This document shows, in pieces, positions 14,828-23,341 of a stretch of 28,552 bases of DNA. This stretch comes from CAZISM01 sp964541895 (GTDB lineage Bacteria; Zhuqueibacterota; Zhuqueibacteria; Residuimicrobiales; Residuimicrobiaceae): the NCBI GenBank assembly GCA_964541895.1, contig CAZISM010000073.1:1-28552 (forward strand). Direction: 5' to 3'. The translations under genes were made by a program, and so were the position numbers. Positions within the stretch are counted from its first letter, which is position 1; each line of letters opens with the position of its first letter. A model generated the notes under the pieces. That model worked only from the letters and a program-made list of their open reading frames with translations. It did no database searches and was not told the origin of the DNA.

Positions 14828-15399
14828 TATAATTTCATCATGAGCATTTGATGTTGAGAAGGAATTTGGCGCACTCCGGTCAAGATCAGACCGGCCTGAC
14901 GCGCCTCGTCCATCATACGCTGCGGCGAATGAATGCGAACACGGTGGCCGGCCAGGCGGCGTAAGCGGCTGAACCATCCGGTCGGCGCGATCGTGGCGAA
15001 CAGGCTGGCTTTGGGCTGCAGGCAGCCGCTCCATTCCTTCCATAACTGTTGCGTATTTTGACCGTATTCGGTGACGCCTACCGCATGTATCCTCGCCAGC
15101 ACCTGGCGTTTGAAGGGCAGCTGCCGCATATCGCCGAGCACCAGACAGCCATGATGGCGTCGCCGGCAGCGGTGTGCCATTGTCAGGGAGCTGTCCATTC
15201 CGACCTGTTTTGCTGCCGCCGGCAACAGGGACCAGGAATGGCCGGTGCCGCAGCCGATGTCCAGCGCCCAACCCGCCGGCTGGGGCAATGTGGAGAGCAG
15301 CGTTCGGGCCGCTTCGTGCTCCTGCTGCAGTATTTTTCGCCAGGGCCAGAGCCGGCGAACACCATCATACCAGACGGCTGTGTGATTCCAGAGGTTCAT
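14827..15399 (-). CDS. Class I SAM-dependent methyltransferase
   Basis: 190 residues. The SAM-binding motif I is 'ALDIGCGTGHS' at residues 45-55. An acidic 'VGMDSSLTM' (motif II) and 'GDMRQLPF' (motif III) follow, the order of small-molecule class I methyltransferases (Methyltransf_11/25 type). The start ATG 15399 overlaps the TGA of the upstream nucleotidyltransferase-like gene (ATGA), which supports it over the longer frame to 15453. The methyl acceptor is not predictable. The operon mixes molybdenum-cofactor-type genes (xdhC, nucleotidyltransferase) with rfbC, so it does not settle the substrate. Confidence 0.85.
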   Translation of the reverse strand: MNLWNHTAVWYDGVRRLWPWRKILQQEHEAARTLLSTLPQPAGWALDIGCGTGHSWSLLPAAAKQVGMDSSLTMAHRCRRRHHGCLVLGDMRQLPFKRQVLARIHAVGVTEYGQNTQQLWKEWSGCLQPKASLFATIAPTGWFSRLRRLAGHRVRIHSPQRMMDEARQAGLILTGVRQIPSQHQMLMMKL

Positions 15400-16016
15400 G
15401 AGCTCATGTAGGCGGAAAGGTGATGATAATCCTGCTCGGAATCGGCATCCCACAGAATGGATTCATCGTCAACAGGAACCTGGCGACACTCCGATTGATG
15501 GCGCCGGGCAAACTCGTGTGCGTTCTGTATAGGGGCAAAGGCAAGCAGGTGCGGAAACAGGGCGCGGTCGTAGAGAACAGGATGGCCGCTGCGGCCGTTA
15601 TGTTCCGGCCGAACGATGGCGCCGGTTTCGTGGCCGGCGAGAACGCGGCTGATGACCCGGGCTGAAATGTGGGGTTGATCGGCCAGACAAACCAGCGCGG
15701 CTTCTGTCTTGGCGGGCATGTGACGAATGGCGCACTGCAGCGAAGAAAATTGGCCGAGGGTGTAATAAGGGTTGGTCAGCACCCGCAGGCTGGCCGGACA
15801 GGCGCGTCTGATCGCGGCGGCGTTGTGGCCCAGCACCACCATGATGTGCTCGAGACCGGCGGCCCACAGCTGCAGGCAGATATGTTCAAGAAAGTTTTTT
15901 TCGCCGATTTTCAGCAGCGGCTTGGATCGTCCCATGCGCCGGGATTCTCCGGCAGCCAGAATAACCGCCACGATCGATTCAGGCAAACAGGTTGAAAGTG
16001 AGCGTGTCTGCGTCAT
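15396..16016 (-). CDS. MobA/MocA-like nucleotidyltransferase
   Basis: 206 residues. The nucleotide-binding motif 'ILAAGESRRMGRSKPLL' is at residues 19-35 and matches MobA/MocA NTP transferases. A mid-domain 'CLADQPHIS' carries the metal-binding Asp. 'RPEHNGRSGHPVLYDR' is characteristic of the molybdopterin cytidylyl/guanylyl transferase group. Position just after an XdhC-like gene (3 bases apart) favours MocA, which makes the cytosine dinucleotide form of molybdenum cofactor used by xanthine dehydrogenase-family enzymes. The start at ATG 16016 leaves a 14-residue extension before the first strand. The Shine-Dalgarno is weak ('AGGA' within the end of the upstream gene). Some close relatives act on other sugars or cofactors, so the exact nucleotide is uncertain. 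Confidence 0.82.
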   Translation of the reverse strand: MTQTRSLSTCLPESIVAVILAAGESRRMGRSKPLLKIGEKNFLEHICLQLWAAGLEHIMVVLGHNAAAIRRACPASLRVLTNPYYTLGQFSSLQCAIRHMPAKTEAALVCLADQPHISARVISRVLAGHETGAIVRPEHNGRSGHPVLYDRALFPHLLAFAPIQNAHEFARRHQSECRQVPVDDESILWDADSEQDYHHLSAYMSS

Positions 16017-16019
16017 GTC

Positions 16020-16817
16020 CTATTGATGATTAGCGGTTAAAGTCATAAACTGGATGTGCGATTTACCGTGTCGGCAGGCGATCCACTCCGCCGCAATGGC
16101 CACAGCGATCTCGGCCGGCGTTTGTGCGCCGAGATCCAGCCCAATGGGTGAGTGCACGCGCTTCAGTGCCTCGGCGCTGACGCCGTTTTTCTGCAAGTCG
16201 GCCAGAATCGTTTTTACTTTGCTGCGGCTGCCGATCATACCCAAATAGGCAAAAGGTTGAGAGAGGCAGTGTTGCAGAAGGTCCTGATCGTGCAAATGAC
16301 GATGGCTGACAATCACGATATAGGTATGGTCGGTGAATGACAGATCAGCCAGGGCCTGGTCATAGGGCCTGGCGATGATTCGGTCTGCGGCCGGAAAGCG
16401 CTCCTTGTTCGCAAATTCAGGGCGGTTATCCACGATGGTGACCTGATAGCCCAACAGTTTGCCGAGCGAAGACAGGGCCAGACCGATATGGCCGGCGCCA
16501 AAGATCAGCAGCGGCTGCACCGGCTGCAGCACTTCGAGAAAGACGCTCATGGTGCCGCCGCAGGCCATGGATAAATCGCGGCCGAGATCATAACGCAACA
16601 ACCGGGTACCGCCGCTCGCCAAAAGAGCGAGCGCCTCGTCCATCACCTGTTTCTCAACAGCACCGCCGCCGATAGTGTCAATGCTGCTGCCATCGGCAAG
16701 TATCAACATGCGGCTCCCTGCCTGCCGGGGCGCGGAACCGGCGGCTTCCACCACAGTCGCAATGACCGCGGTCTGTTGCTGCTGCTGTAATTCATGGATC
16801 TTTTTAAACAGAGTCAT
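16020..16817 (-). CDS. XdhC/CoxI-family molybdenum-enzyme maturation protein
   Basis: 265 residues with the N-terminal XdhC_CoxI motif 'ATVVEAAGSAPRQAGSRM', 'DTIGGGAVE' and 'SMACGGTMSVFLE', and a C-terminal Rossmann domain 'LLIFGAGHIGLALS' followed by 'YLGMIGSRSKVKTIL'. XdhC binds molybdenum cofactor, helps its sulfuration and inserts it into xanthine dehydrogenase-type hydroxylases. A clear GAGGAG lies 4 bases before ATG. It leads a four-gene operon: xdhC-like, nucleotidyltransferase, methyltransferase, rfbC. The hydroxylase subunits expected with XdhC are absent from the window and may lie elsewhere. Acts in the cytoplasm. Confidence 0.9.
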   Translation of the reverse strand: MTLFKKIHELQQQQQTAVIATVVEAAGSAPRQAGSRMLILADGSSIDTIGGGAVEKQVMDEALALLASGGTRLLRYDLGRDLSMACGGTMSVFLEVLQPVQPLLIFGAGHIGLALSSLGKLLGYQVTIVDNRPEFANKERFPAADRIIARPYDQALADLSFTDHTYIVIVSHRHLHDQDLLQHCLSQPFAYLGMIGSRSKVKTILADLQKNGVSAEALKRVHSPIGLDLGAQTPAEIAVAIAAEWIACRHGKSHIQFMTLTANHQ

Positions 16818-16973
16818 AGCGCTCCTCGCGATACTATATAAAATCGTGAAGAAAAGCTAAAAAGGCAAGGGAAAAGCGATGTTGGATCATGGTGGTTCTT
16901 GCCGCAAATGAAGGTGAAGAGAGTTTTTTAGTCTGCGCCATCTGCGGATTTACGCCCGGGCCGGGGAGTGGGA

Positions 16974-17633
16974 TCAGCGGTTTTTTTTACATTGGAGCGG
17001 TAATTTGGCTGCAGGGGTGTTGGGCAAGTTTTTAGCCTGAATCAGATAAAATACCCGATTGTCGAGCTTGTTCAGGTCGGTCAGAGCCATGGCGCTGGCG
17101 CCGTTCGGAGCCAGCAACAGCGTTTTCGCCTTGCCGGACCAGCGCAGGCACAGCCGTTGATCGTCGTCACCGCTGTGGCGCCATAAATAGACCGTCATCT
17201 CCTGATAGGGCGGATCGGTAAAGACGCGCAACGCGATCTGGTTCCTGGCGATTTTGTGCAGATTATAGTCGTCGAGCCGGCGCCGACCGGCGTCGCCATT
17301 GGCGCTGAAAACCAAATGGGTGCGATAGGCTTTGCCGTATTTTGGGTCCAGTTCCGGAGCCGGGGTGCCTATCAGCAAGCCAAAACGGACCGAATGGGGC
17401 GCCAGGGTTTTGGCCATATCCAGCACGGCATTGGCTACAGGTTGGCGTTGCTCCCGGGAGAGCAGGGTATAAAAGCGATTCAGCGCCCGCAGGGTGCGAC
17501 GGCAGCTTGAACAGGTCGTCAAGTGGCGCTGAACGCGCAGCCGTTCGCTTCTGGACAGGCTTTTGTCCAGACGGTACAGCTCCAGGTCCCGGTTGGACGG
17601 ACATGATGGTAACGTTTTTGATCGTTGAGGCAT
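16974..17633 (-). CDS. Zf-HC2 zinc-finger protein, soluble anti-sigma-like
   Basis: 219 residues if started at ATG 17633. Residues about 11-47 carry a zf-HC2 pattern: Cys11, then 'HLTTCSSCRR' with His37-x3-Cys41-x2-Cys44, the zinc site of ZAS-type anti-sigma factors. The rest is mixed, ending in a beta-rich C-terminal domain ('ALRVFTDPP', 'MTVYLWRHSG', 'RLCLRWSGKAKTLLLAP'), with no membrane segment, so it is not the usual membrane-anchored anti-sigma. I cannot name the C-terminal domain. The frame extends to TTG 17669 inside a hairpin, so ATG 17633 is favoured, though no strong ribosome binding site is seen for either. It follows the 362-residue gene on the same strand after a candidate terminator stem, and could regulate that protein. 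An anti-sigma role is inference from the zinc motif. Confidence 0.6.
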   Translation of the reverse strand: MPQRSKTLPSCPSNRDLELYRLDKSLSRSERLRVQRHLTTCSSCRRTLRALNRFYTLLSREQRQPVANAVLDMAKTLAPHSVRFGLLIGTPAPELDPKYGKAYRTHLVFSANGDAGRRRLDDYNLHKIARNQIALRVFTDPPYQEMTVYLWRHSGDDDQRLCLRWSGKAKTLLLAPNGASAMALTDLNKLDNRVFYLIQAKNLPNTPAAKLPLQCKKNR

Positions 17634-17655
17634 AGCCGTTCTGTGCAAAATAGGT

Positions 17656-17684
17656 TCAGCAGACGGCAAGCACCCGTCTGCTGA
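17656..17684 (-). terminator. Hairpin downstream of the 362-residue gene
   Basis: A perfect 11-bp stem (17656-17666 with 17674-17684, 7-base loop) lies 39 bases after the stop of the upstream minus-strand gene. On the minus strand it is followed by ACCTATTTT, a modest T-rich tail, so it is a likely but leaky terminator or attenuator ahead of the zf-HC2 gene. Confidence 0.5.
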
Positions 17685-17722
17685 GAATATAGTGCACGCA
17701 AACAGTTCAAATTGCGGAAAAA

Positions 17723-18811
17723 TTAGAGCATAGTTTGCAGATGTTTACGGAACTCTTTTTTAGCCAGTTTGGCGAGATATTCGAATATGGAGCGCTCCTG
17801 TTTGCGATACCCTTTTTGGGTCAGGTTGGGCAAATAGTACTTTAAATTGCGGTAATAGGAAGAATTGTCCTTTTTCTGCAGCAGATCGAACAACACATCG
17901 CGAAGCGCGAGGTGGTAAATTCTGGCCTTATCCAGGGCCAGCTTGTTGGTGCGCAGGTATTGTGAATCCATGCGGCTCCAGATATACTTCATAACCACGT
18001 CGACGTACGATTCCATCTCTTGTGATTCGAGATGGTCTGATGGCGTCAGCACCTGGTCTTTGACGATCATGCTTTCGCGAAAGGCGTCGAATTTAATATG
18101 CCGGATCATCTTGACCAGCATGTCGATGGAGATATAGTTCTGATAGTCGTCCAGATCGTGGAACGTCTGCAGCAGATTACGGATCACGGCGGATACCGGA
18201 TCAGCCGGTTTGTAGATTTCCATAAACCGGTTGGAGAGAAGCTCGTCCGGTATGGGCGGTTGATGTTTGCGTAAATAGCCTGACAGGGAATCGGTGAGCG
18301 CCACTTCGGTTTCGCTTTTTTTCAGGCTGCAGCCGTTGCTGTAGAACACGAACTCGCGTCCCATATCGCGGAAGGTATGCAGTTTTTCCGCACTGCGAAT
18401 GGCCACCTTGATATTGCGGACGATCTTGGCGCCCTCCGGATCCCGTTCGCGAAAGATCCGTGACAGCTCTTGCTTGGTTTTGCGCACCACCAGCCGGCGG
18501 GTCAGGATCAGCACTTCGGCGTCGTCCAGCGGCTGTTCAGCGAATTTGGCTTCATAATAGCGTTTGAGCTGACAAAAGTGGTTCTGGTCATCGCGGCTGA
18601 ACAGCTCTGCCACGCAATCCAGGGCCAGATCGTCCAGCTCCATGTCCGATTCCGGTTTGTCGCCGCTGATGCGCTTGCCCAACATCTCCTGGTATTTAAG
18701 ATAACTCAGGGAAATTTTTTGCGTCAAGTCGATAAACTCGATCAGTTCCGATTGACGGTAGTGGCCGGAGCAGAGGTTGCTGACCAGTTGCTTCAGATTT
18801 GATGTCTTCAT
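17723..18811 (-). CDS. Unrecognised 362-residue helical protein (sigma-like N-terminus?)
   Basis: I do not recognise a definite family. The N-terminal segment (about residues 20-90) has the look of a sigma-70 region 2: a hydrophobic 'IDLTQKISLSYLKY' helix, then 'MELDDLALDCVAELFSRDD' at 57-75, where an acidic DD-L precedes a helix as in sigma factors. A basic middle and a C-terminal basic helical part ('NLTQKGYRKQERSIFEYL' and 'LAKKEFRKHL') could bind nucleic acid. No signal or membrane segment is seen, so it is cytoplasmic. The start ATG 18811 has no clear Shine-Dalgarno. The following gene on the same strand encodes a zf-HC2 protein, which would fit a sigma/anti-sigma pair, but the sigma assignment is tentative. 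It could instead be another RNA- or DNA-binding regulator. Confidence 0.5.
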   Translation of the reverse strand: MKTSNLKQLVSNLCSGHYRQSELIEFIDLTQKISLSYLKYQEMLGKRISGDKPESDMELDDLALDCVAELFSRDDQNHFCQLKRYYEAKFAEQPLDDAEVLILTRRLVVRKTKQELSRIFRERDPEGAKIVRNIKVAIRSAEKLHTFRDMGREFVFYSNGCSLKKSETEVALTDSLSGYLRKHQPPIPDELLSNRFMEIYKPADPVSAVIRNLLQTFHDLDDYQNYISIDMLVKMIRHIKFDAFRESMIVKDQVLTPSDHLESQEMESYVDVVMKYIWSRMDSQYLRTNKLALDKARIYHLALRDVLFDLLQKKDNSSYYRNLKYYLPNLTQKGYRKQERSIFEYLAKLAKKEFRKHLQTML

Positions 18812-19160
18812 AATAGTGCACGTAATTCTTTACACGTTTGCCATCCAATTAAACCCGTAATGCCCTTCCCTACAATCCCTTCCCAGCAGGACGGCCTCAG
18901 AGTTACGGGCATGGGGCAGGCTTCTGCCACCAACCAGGGGAATCCCTGAACTGATTTTCAGGATATATCATGTCTACTGGTCATTCGCAAATCATGTACC
19001 AAAAAAACGTCAGGGCTTACGGACACAACTAATTGTAAATATTGAGATGTTTTGGCACGGCGGGCAATTTTTCGGATTAAGAAGCGGCTCAGGATGATAC
19101 GGTGTATCGACCTGAAACATGGTGAGACGGCAATGAGCAGAAAACGGGCAGGAATCGGCA
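18812..19160. other. Intergenic region without a recognised gene
   Basis: About 350 bases between the 362-residue gene start and the terminator hairpin of the dCache kinase. The only structures I see are a short imperfect stem near 18947-18964 (CCTGAA/TTCAGG) and low-complexity CCCTTCC stretches. The minus-strand frame at 18958-19161 has no family features or ribosome binding site. A promoter for the 362-residue gene should lie here, but no clear boxes are visible. Confidence 0.4.
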
Positions 19161-19185
19161 TCCTGCCAACGGGGTGTTGGCAGGA
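19161..19185 (-). terminator. Hairpin after the dCache hybrid kinase
   Basis: A perfect 10-bp GC-rich stem (TCCTGCCAAC/GTTGGCAGGA, 5-base loop) starts 3 bases after the kinase stop codon. The minus-strand tail lacks a T-run, so termination may be Rho-assisted or the stem may simply protect the 3' end. Confidence 0.5.
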
Positions 19186-19188
19186 ATT

Positions 19189-22100
19189 CTAGGTGCGGGA
19201 TTGATGGTGGCGGTCAAGAATGGTTTTGAGCATGGCTTCGCTGAGCTTGTCGTACTGCTTTTTAAGGATATCCATGAACGCGAGGGCGGTGATCAGGTCC
19301 TTTTCGCACACTTTTTTTTCGATTTCCGCAATAACGACGAGCAGCGCTTCTCCGCCCAGATTGGCGGACGCCCCTTTGATGCTGTTAACCTGGCGATCGG
19401 CGCCTTCCAGATCAGCGGCGGTCAGGCATTGTTCAAGTATCCGGATCTGTTGCGGCATGTCGTCTAGAAAAACTTTGACGGCAGCCTGTACGAGATCTTC
19501 GTCGCCGAGCATTCGCTGCAAAAAGGCGTCGCGGTCAAACACCACCAGATCGGATTCCAGGTGGTAGGCTTTAACAGTGGCGCTGCTCTGGTCGGTGACA
19601 AGGGACTGCTCCTTGGCCGAGGGCAGCCATTTCACCAGCATGTCGGCCAGCGCCTGAGCGGAGGCGGGTTTGGACACATAGTCGTTCATGCCGGCTTCCA
19701 GGCACTTGTCCCGGTCACCTTCCATGGCATGGGCCGTCATGGCGATGATCGGCACATCGTGATTGAGAACGCCGGATTGCGCATCCCGGATAATCCGGGT
19801 GGCTTCGTAGCCGTTCATTTCCGGCATCTGTACATCCATGAACACCAGGTCATACGGAATGGTTTCGAGAGCTTTGATGGCCTCGACGCCGTTGGCTACG
19901 GCTTCGGCGCGCAGTCCCAGCTTGCGTAAAATTCCGAGAGCCACCTGCTGATTGGTGATGTTGTCTTCTGCCAAAAGGATATGTACGTTGTCGCGGCGCA
20001 TGGCGCCAGACGTGTGATCAGCGATGAGAGGTTTTTTCTCGTACAGGGTAGCTTTGCCGGACAGCGTCGTGACCAGGCTGTCGTAGAGGTCGGATTGACG
20101 CACCGGTTTGGTGAGATAGGCGTTAAAGCCGATTTCCTGGTAACGGCCGGCGTCACTGCGTTTGCCGACCGAACTCATCATGATGAGCCGGGTGTCAGCC
20201 AGCTTGTTGTCGGTGCGGATGGTTCTGCCCAGGGTTTCGCCATCCATGATCGGCATCTGCATATCCACCAGGGCGAGGTGGTATGGCAGCTGACTCTCGA
20301 ACGCTTCATAGAGCGCATGCAGCGCGGCCGGGCCGTCTGCGACCTCTGCCGGTATGGCTCCCCAGGCGCGGAGCTGGGAGAGCAGCATATGGCGATTGGT
20401 GGCGTTATCGTCGATCACCAGTACGCGGGCGCCGCGTAACTCGGCCTGGATGAGTCGCTTTTTGCGCAGCGCCGCCCCATCGGGCTGCTTGTTAAAGCGG
20501 GCGGTGAACCAGAACTCGGATCCTTTGCCTTCTTCGCTAAAGACTCCGATTTCTCCTCCCATAATTTCTGCGAGCTTTTTGGAAATGGCCAGACCGAGGC
20601 CGGTGCCGCCGTATTTGCGCGTCGTAGAGGCATCGACCTGGGTAAAGCTTTGGAAAATAAGCTCCTGCTTCTCTTTGGCAATGCCGATGCCGGTGTCACG
20701 AACCGTGAAACGGACCAGCACCTGTGAGCGGGCGTCATGTTCCAACGAAGCGCGCACGGACACCTCTCCGCTTGGGGTAAATTTGATGGCATTGCCGGCC
20801 AGGTTGAGCAATATCTGCCGCAGGCGGCCGGGATCGCCCTGCAGATCGGTCGGCACATTATAGTCCACCGAGCAGATGAATTCAAGATTTTTGTCAGCCA
20901 CGCGCATGGCCAGCATGCCGGCGAATTCGTCGAGCAGGTCGCGCAGATCGAAATCAAGGGTTTCCAACTCCAGGCGGCCGGCTTCGATTTTGCTAAAGTC
21001 CAGGATGTCGTTGATGATAGCGAGGAGCGATTCGCTGCTGCTGCGCACGGTTTCGGCATAGCGGCGCTGCTCGTCGTCGAGGGTGGTATCCAGCAGCAGG
21101 CCGGTCATGCCGATGACCCCGTTCATGGGCGTACGGATTTCATGGCTCATGTTGGCGAGAAATTCGCTTTTGGCCGCGTTGGCTGCCTCGGCTTCGATCG
21201 CCATCTGGTTGGCCCGCGCCGTGGTCTGTTCCAGGTAAAGATTGGTGTGGCGGAGTTCGCCTTCCACCCGTTTTCGTTCCAGCGCCTGGGTGATGGTGTT
21301 AGCCAACGTCTCCATCATGCGAATCTCTTCCTGAGTCCACGGCTGGTGGCGGTTGGAGCTGCTGAAGCCGATAAAGCCTTCCAGGCCTTTGTGTCGTCCC
21401 AGCGGCAGCACCACAGCTGAACGAATGCCCATCCGTTCCAGATTCGTCCTGGTTTCGTTCAATTCCACCGGCAGCTCCTGGATATCGGGGATGGCGAATA
21501 TTTCGTTATGACGGATTTTGCTGATAATCCAGTGCAGGCGGTCGCTGGCGATGGTTTCGATTCGTTCGCCAAAGAGCGGCAGATCCTCGGCCGCCCATTC
21601 GTGGGCAGCGGTGACGCTTTTGCGGTCATGCGAATAGCGAAACAGAAAGGCGCGATCCATGCCGAGCATGGTGCCGACGGTGGAGAGGGTGGATTGCAGC
21701 ACGCCGGAGATTTTGTTGGTCGGCAGGGCGATGAGCTGAGAGGAGGTTTGCGCGATCAGGGAGAGCAGGCGCAAGCGGTGTTGCAGCTCTTCTTCGTTTT
21801 TTTTGCTAAAGGCGAGCTCCGCCTCTTTCTCCTTGATGCTGTTGCGAACGCGGGTTTCGATCAACTCGCGCGAACGGTGATCCAGCTCTTTGCGCATGGT
21901 ATTAAAGGTCTGCGTCAATTGATCCAGTTCGGCGATGCCGGCCGGGGCGATGTCAATGCCGTTGTTGGCGTTGCCCAGTTCGGAGGTGGCCTGGGTCAGA
22001 TTTTCCACCGGCCGGGCGATGTTGGCGGCCATGAGTCTGGCTTTTTTCTGCAAATAAAAGAAAAAGGTGAGGTAAAAGGCCGCCATGGCCACAATGGCCC

Positions 22101-23247
22101 AGATGCCGATGACGCGCGAAATATGCGCCAGATGAGCAGCGGATTTATACACCTCCTCTTTCTTTACGGTGACAAAGATGCGCCAACCGGTCTGGGGAAT
22201 GACGCCCTGAATGATAAAGAGATCAAAGCCGTTGATGGACAGCTCCGTCATCGGCCGGGCAGAGGCATACAAGGCGCGAAATTCGCGGACGATCTGCGGA
22301 TTGCCGTTGGTGAAGAGACTGAAATCCTGCGGCTTGAGCTGTTCCTTGGTGATGGCCTGGTCGTAGACGTGGGTTTTGAGTTCTTTAAGAGCGAATATTT
22401 CTTCGACCTCCTCGGACATGGCGAGGATCATACCGCTGTCGCTGGCCAGAAAGGCGGAGGCGTTCCAGGGCAGGTCCATGTTGAGAAGATTCTTGACGAT
22501 GTTGGTGGTGGTGACATCGAGGCCGACAACGCCGACGAGCTCGTTGTGTACATAGACCGGCGCCACGCAGGAGAGCATCCAGCCCTGTCCGGCCGGGTCG
22601 AGATAGACACCGGTCCATACCGGTTTTTTTTCCGGATTGTGGGCGCCGTCGGCGAGGTAGAAAAAGTTATAGTCCGCCATGTGCAAATCCGGCGGGTATT
22701 GTTCATAGATGTTGTCGATATACGGATAGATGCGGTTCAGTTCGTCTGGCGTGTTGATATAGGCTGCAACTACGTTTGGCACATCCTGCACCATATGGCG
22801 ATACAGCGGATTAAGCGCCGTCGTTTTTTCAGCAAGGAGCATGGTCCGCGCAGAGAACGAGGATCTCGTGCTGATGAACAGGCTGGATCCGTCTTTGAGG
22901 TTGGACTGGTAACAGGTGCCGTTGGCGGCCCGGGCAAAATGGGGTTGTTCGCCGATGATGTTAAAAGCCTCGGGATGGGCCGCGACCTCGGCGTGGGCCT
23001 GGGCGAAATACTCGGTCTGGCGGGTGATTAAGTTAAAGTTTTCGTTAATGTTTTCCGAACTCTGCACCACCAGGTGCGGCATAACCGTTTCGACTTCACT
23101 TTTGAGCGTACTTTCCGTCTTGTAGCCGTGATACCAGTTGATGGAAAAATACATGATCAACAGAAAAAGTTCAATAGTCAAAATCGTCAGCAGTGCGCTA
23201 CGAACATAGTGTTTGAATATAATGCCTTCAAGCTTGCTAGATCCCAT
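19189..23247 (-). CDS. Hybrid histidine kinase: dCache-HAMP-GAF-HisKA-HATPase-REC-REC-HPt
   Basis: 1352 residues from ATG 23247, chosen because GGGAG is 5 bases upstream (an adjacent ATG 23250 and TTG 23277 are worse). In order: membrane helix about 18-38; periplasmic dCache-type sensor about 50-370 with 'GVVGLDVTTTNIVK'; second membrane helix about 380-400; HAMP about 401-455; GAF about 500-655 ('DRAFLFRYS', 'AVVLPLGRHKGLEGFIGF'); HisKA with phospho-His702 ('NMSHEIRTPMNG'); HATPase with 'DTGIGI' and 'GGTGLGLAISK'; REC1 (Asp995), REC2 (Asp1138); HPt. The kinase and both receivers keep their catalytic residues, but the HPt site reads 'RQVNSIKGASANLGG': Asn1288 replaces the phospho-accepting His. 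It is the last gene of the signalling cluster, starting 94 bases after the soluble paralogue. The extracellular ligand is unknown. Confidence 0.92.
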   Translation of the reverse strand: MGSSKLEGIIFKHYVRSALLTILTIELFLLIMYFSINWYHGYKTESTLKSEVETVMPHLVVQSSENINENFNLITRQTEYFAQAHAEVAAHPEAFNIIGEQPHFARAANGTCYQSNLKDGSSLFISTRSSFSARTMLLAEKTTALNPLYRHMVQDVPNVVAAYINTPDELNRIYPYIDNIYEQYPPDLHMADYNFFYLADGAHNPEKKPVWTGVYLDPAGQGWMLSCVAPVYVHNELVGVVGLDVTTTNIVKNLLNMDLPWNASAFLASDSGMILAMSEEVEEIFALKELKTHVYDQAITKEQLKPQDFSLFTNGNPQIVREFRALYASARPMTELSINGFDLFIIQGVIPQTGWRIFVTVKKEEVYKSAAHLAHISRVIGIWAIVAMAAFYLTFFFYLQKKARLMAANIARPVENLTQATSELGNANNGIDIAPAGIAELDQLTQTFNTMRKELDHRSRELIETRVRNSIKEKEAELAFSKKNEEELQHRLRLLSLIAQTSSQLIALPTNKISGVLQSTLSTVGTMLGMDRAFLFRYSHDRKSVTAAHEWAAEDLPLFGERIETIASDRLHWIISKIRHNEIFAIPDIQELPVELNETRTNLERMGIRSAVVLPLGRHKGLEGFIGFSSSNRHQPWTQEEIRMMETLANTITQALERKRVEGELRHTNLYLEQTTARANQMAIEAEAANAAKSEFLANMSHEIRTPMNGVIGMTGLLLDTTLDDEQRRYAETVRSSSESLLAIINDILDFSKIEAGRLELETLDFDLRDLLDEFAGMLAMRVADKNLEFICSVDYNVPTDLQGDPGRLRQILLNLAGNAIKFTPSGEVSVRASLEHDARSQVLVRFTVRDTGIGIAKEKQELIFQSFTQVDASTTRKYGGTGLGLAISKKLAEIMGGEIGVFSEEGKGSEFWFTARFNKQPDGAALRKKRLIQAELRGARVLVIDDNATNRHMLLSQLRAWGAIPAEVADGPAALHALYEAFESQLPYHLALVDMQMPIMDGETLGRTIRTDNKLADTRLIMMSSVGKRSDAGRYQEIGFNAYLTKPVRQSDLYDSLVTTLSGKATLYEKKPLIADHTSGAMRRDNVHILLAEDNITNQQVALGILRKLGLRAEAVANGVEAIKALETIPYDLVFMDVQMPEMNGYEATRIIRDAQSGVLNHDVPIIAMTAHAMEGDRDKCLEAGMNDYVSKPASAQALADMLVKWLPSAKEQSLVTDQSSATVKAYHLESDLVVFDRDAFLQRMLGDEDLVQAAVKVFLDDMPQQIRILEQCLTAADLEGADRQVNSIKGASANLGGEALLVVIAEIEKKVCEKDLITALAFMDILKKQYDKLSEAMLKTILDRHHQSRT

Positions 23248-23252
23248 CATCG

Positions 23253-23257
23253 CTCCC
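23253..23257 (-). promoter_or_regulatory. Ribosome binding site that sets the dCache kinase start
   Basis: GGGAG on the minus strand lies 5 bases before ATG 23245-23247. It would be too close (2 bases) to ATG 23250 and is downstream of the TTG at 23277. Confidence 0.5.
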
Positions 23258-23341
23258 GGTGTTCCACCCTGATCCAAGGTAATACTACAGCTTCCATGTC
23301 ATGGTATTGATGTTGCTCCGTTGTTGCGCCAGATCCGCTCA

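Noticed and set aside
14816..15271. Upstream extension of rfbC
   Set aside because: It overlaps the methyltransferase gene in another frame; the TTG with AAGGAG is at the usual RmlC start.
16826..16840. TATAGT on the minus strand as xdhC promoter
   Set aside because: A start from this box would leave only about 9 bases of leader and no matching -35 box is present.
16981..16988. Run of eight Ts (A8 in the zf-HC2 gene) as a slippage site
   Set aside because: It falls in the last five codons, so slippage would change almost nothing, and no alternative product is apparent.
21508..23031. 507-residue plus-strand frame opposite the dCache kinase
   Set aside because: It mirrors the kinase sensor, GAF and HAMP region, with no recognisable domain and no ribosome binding site.
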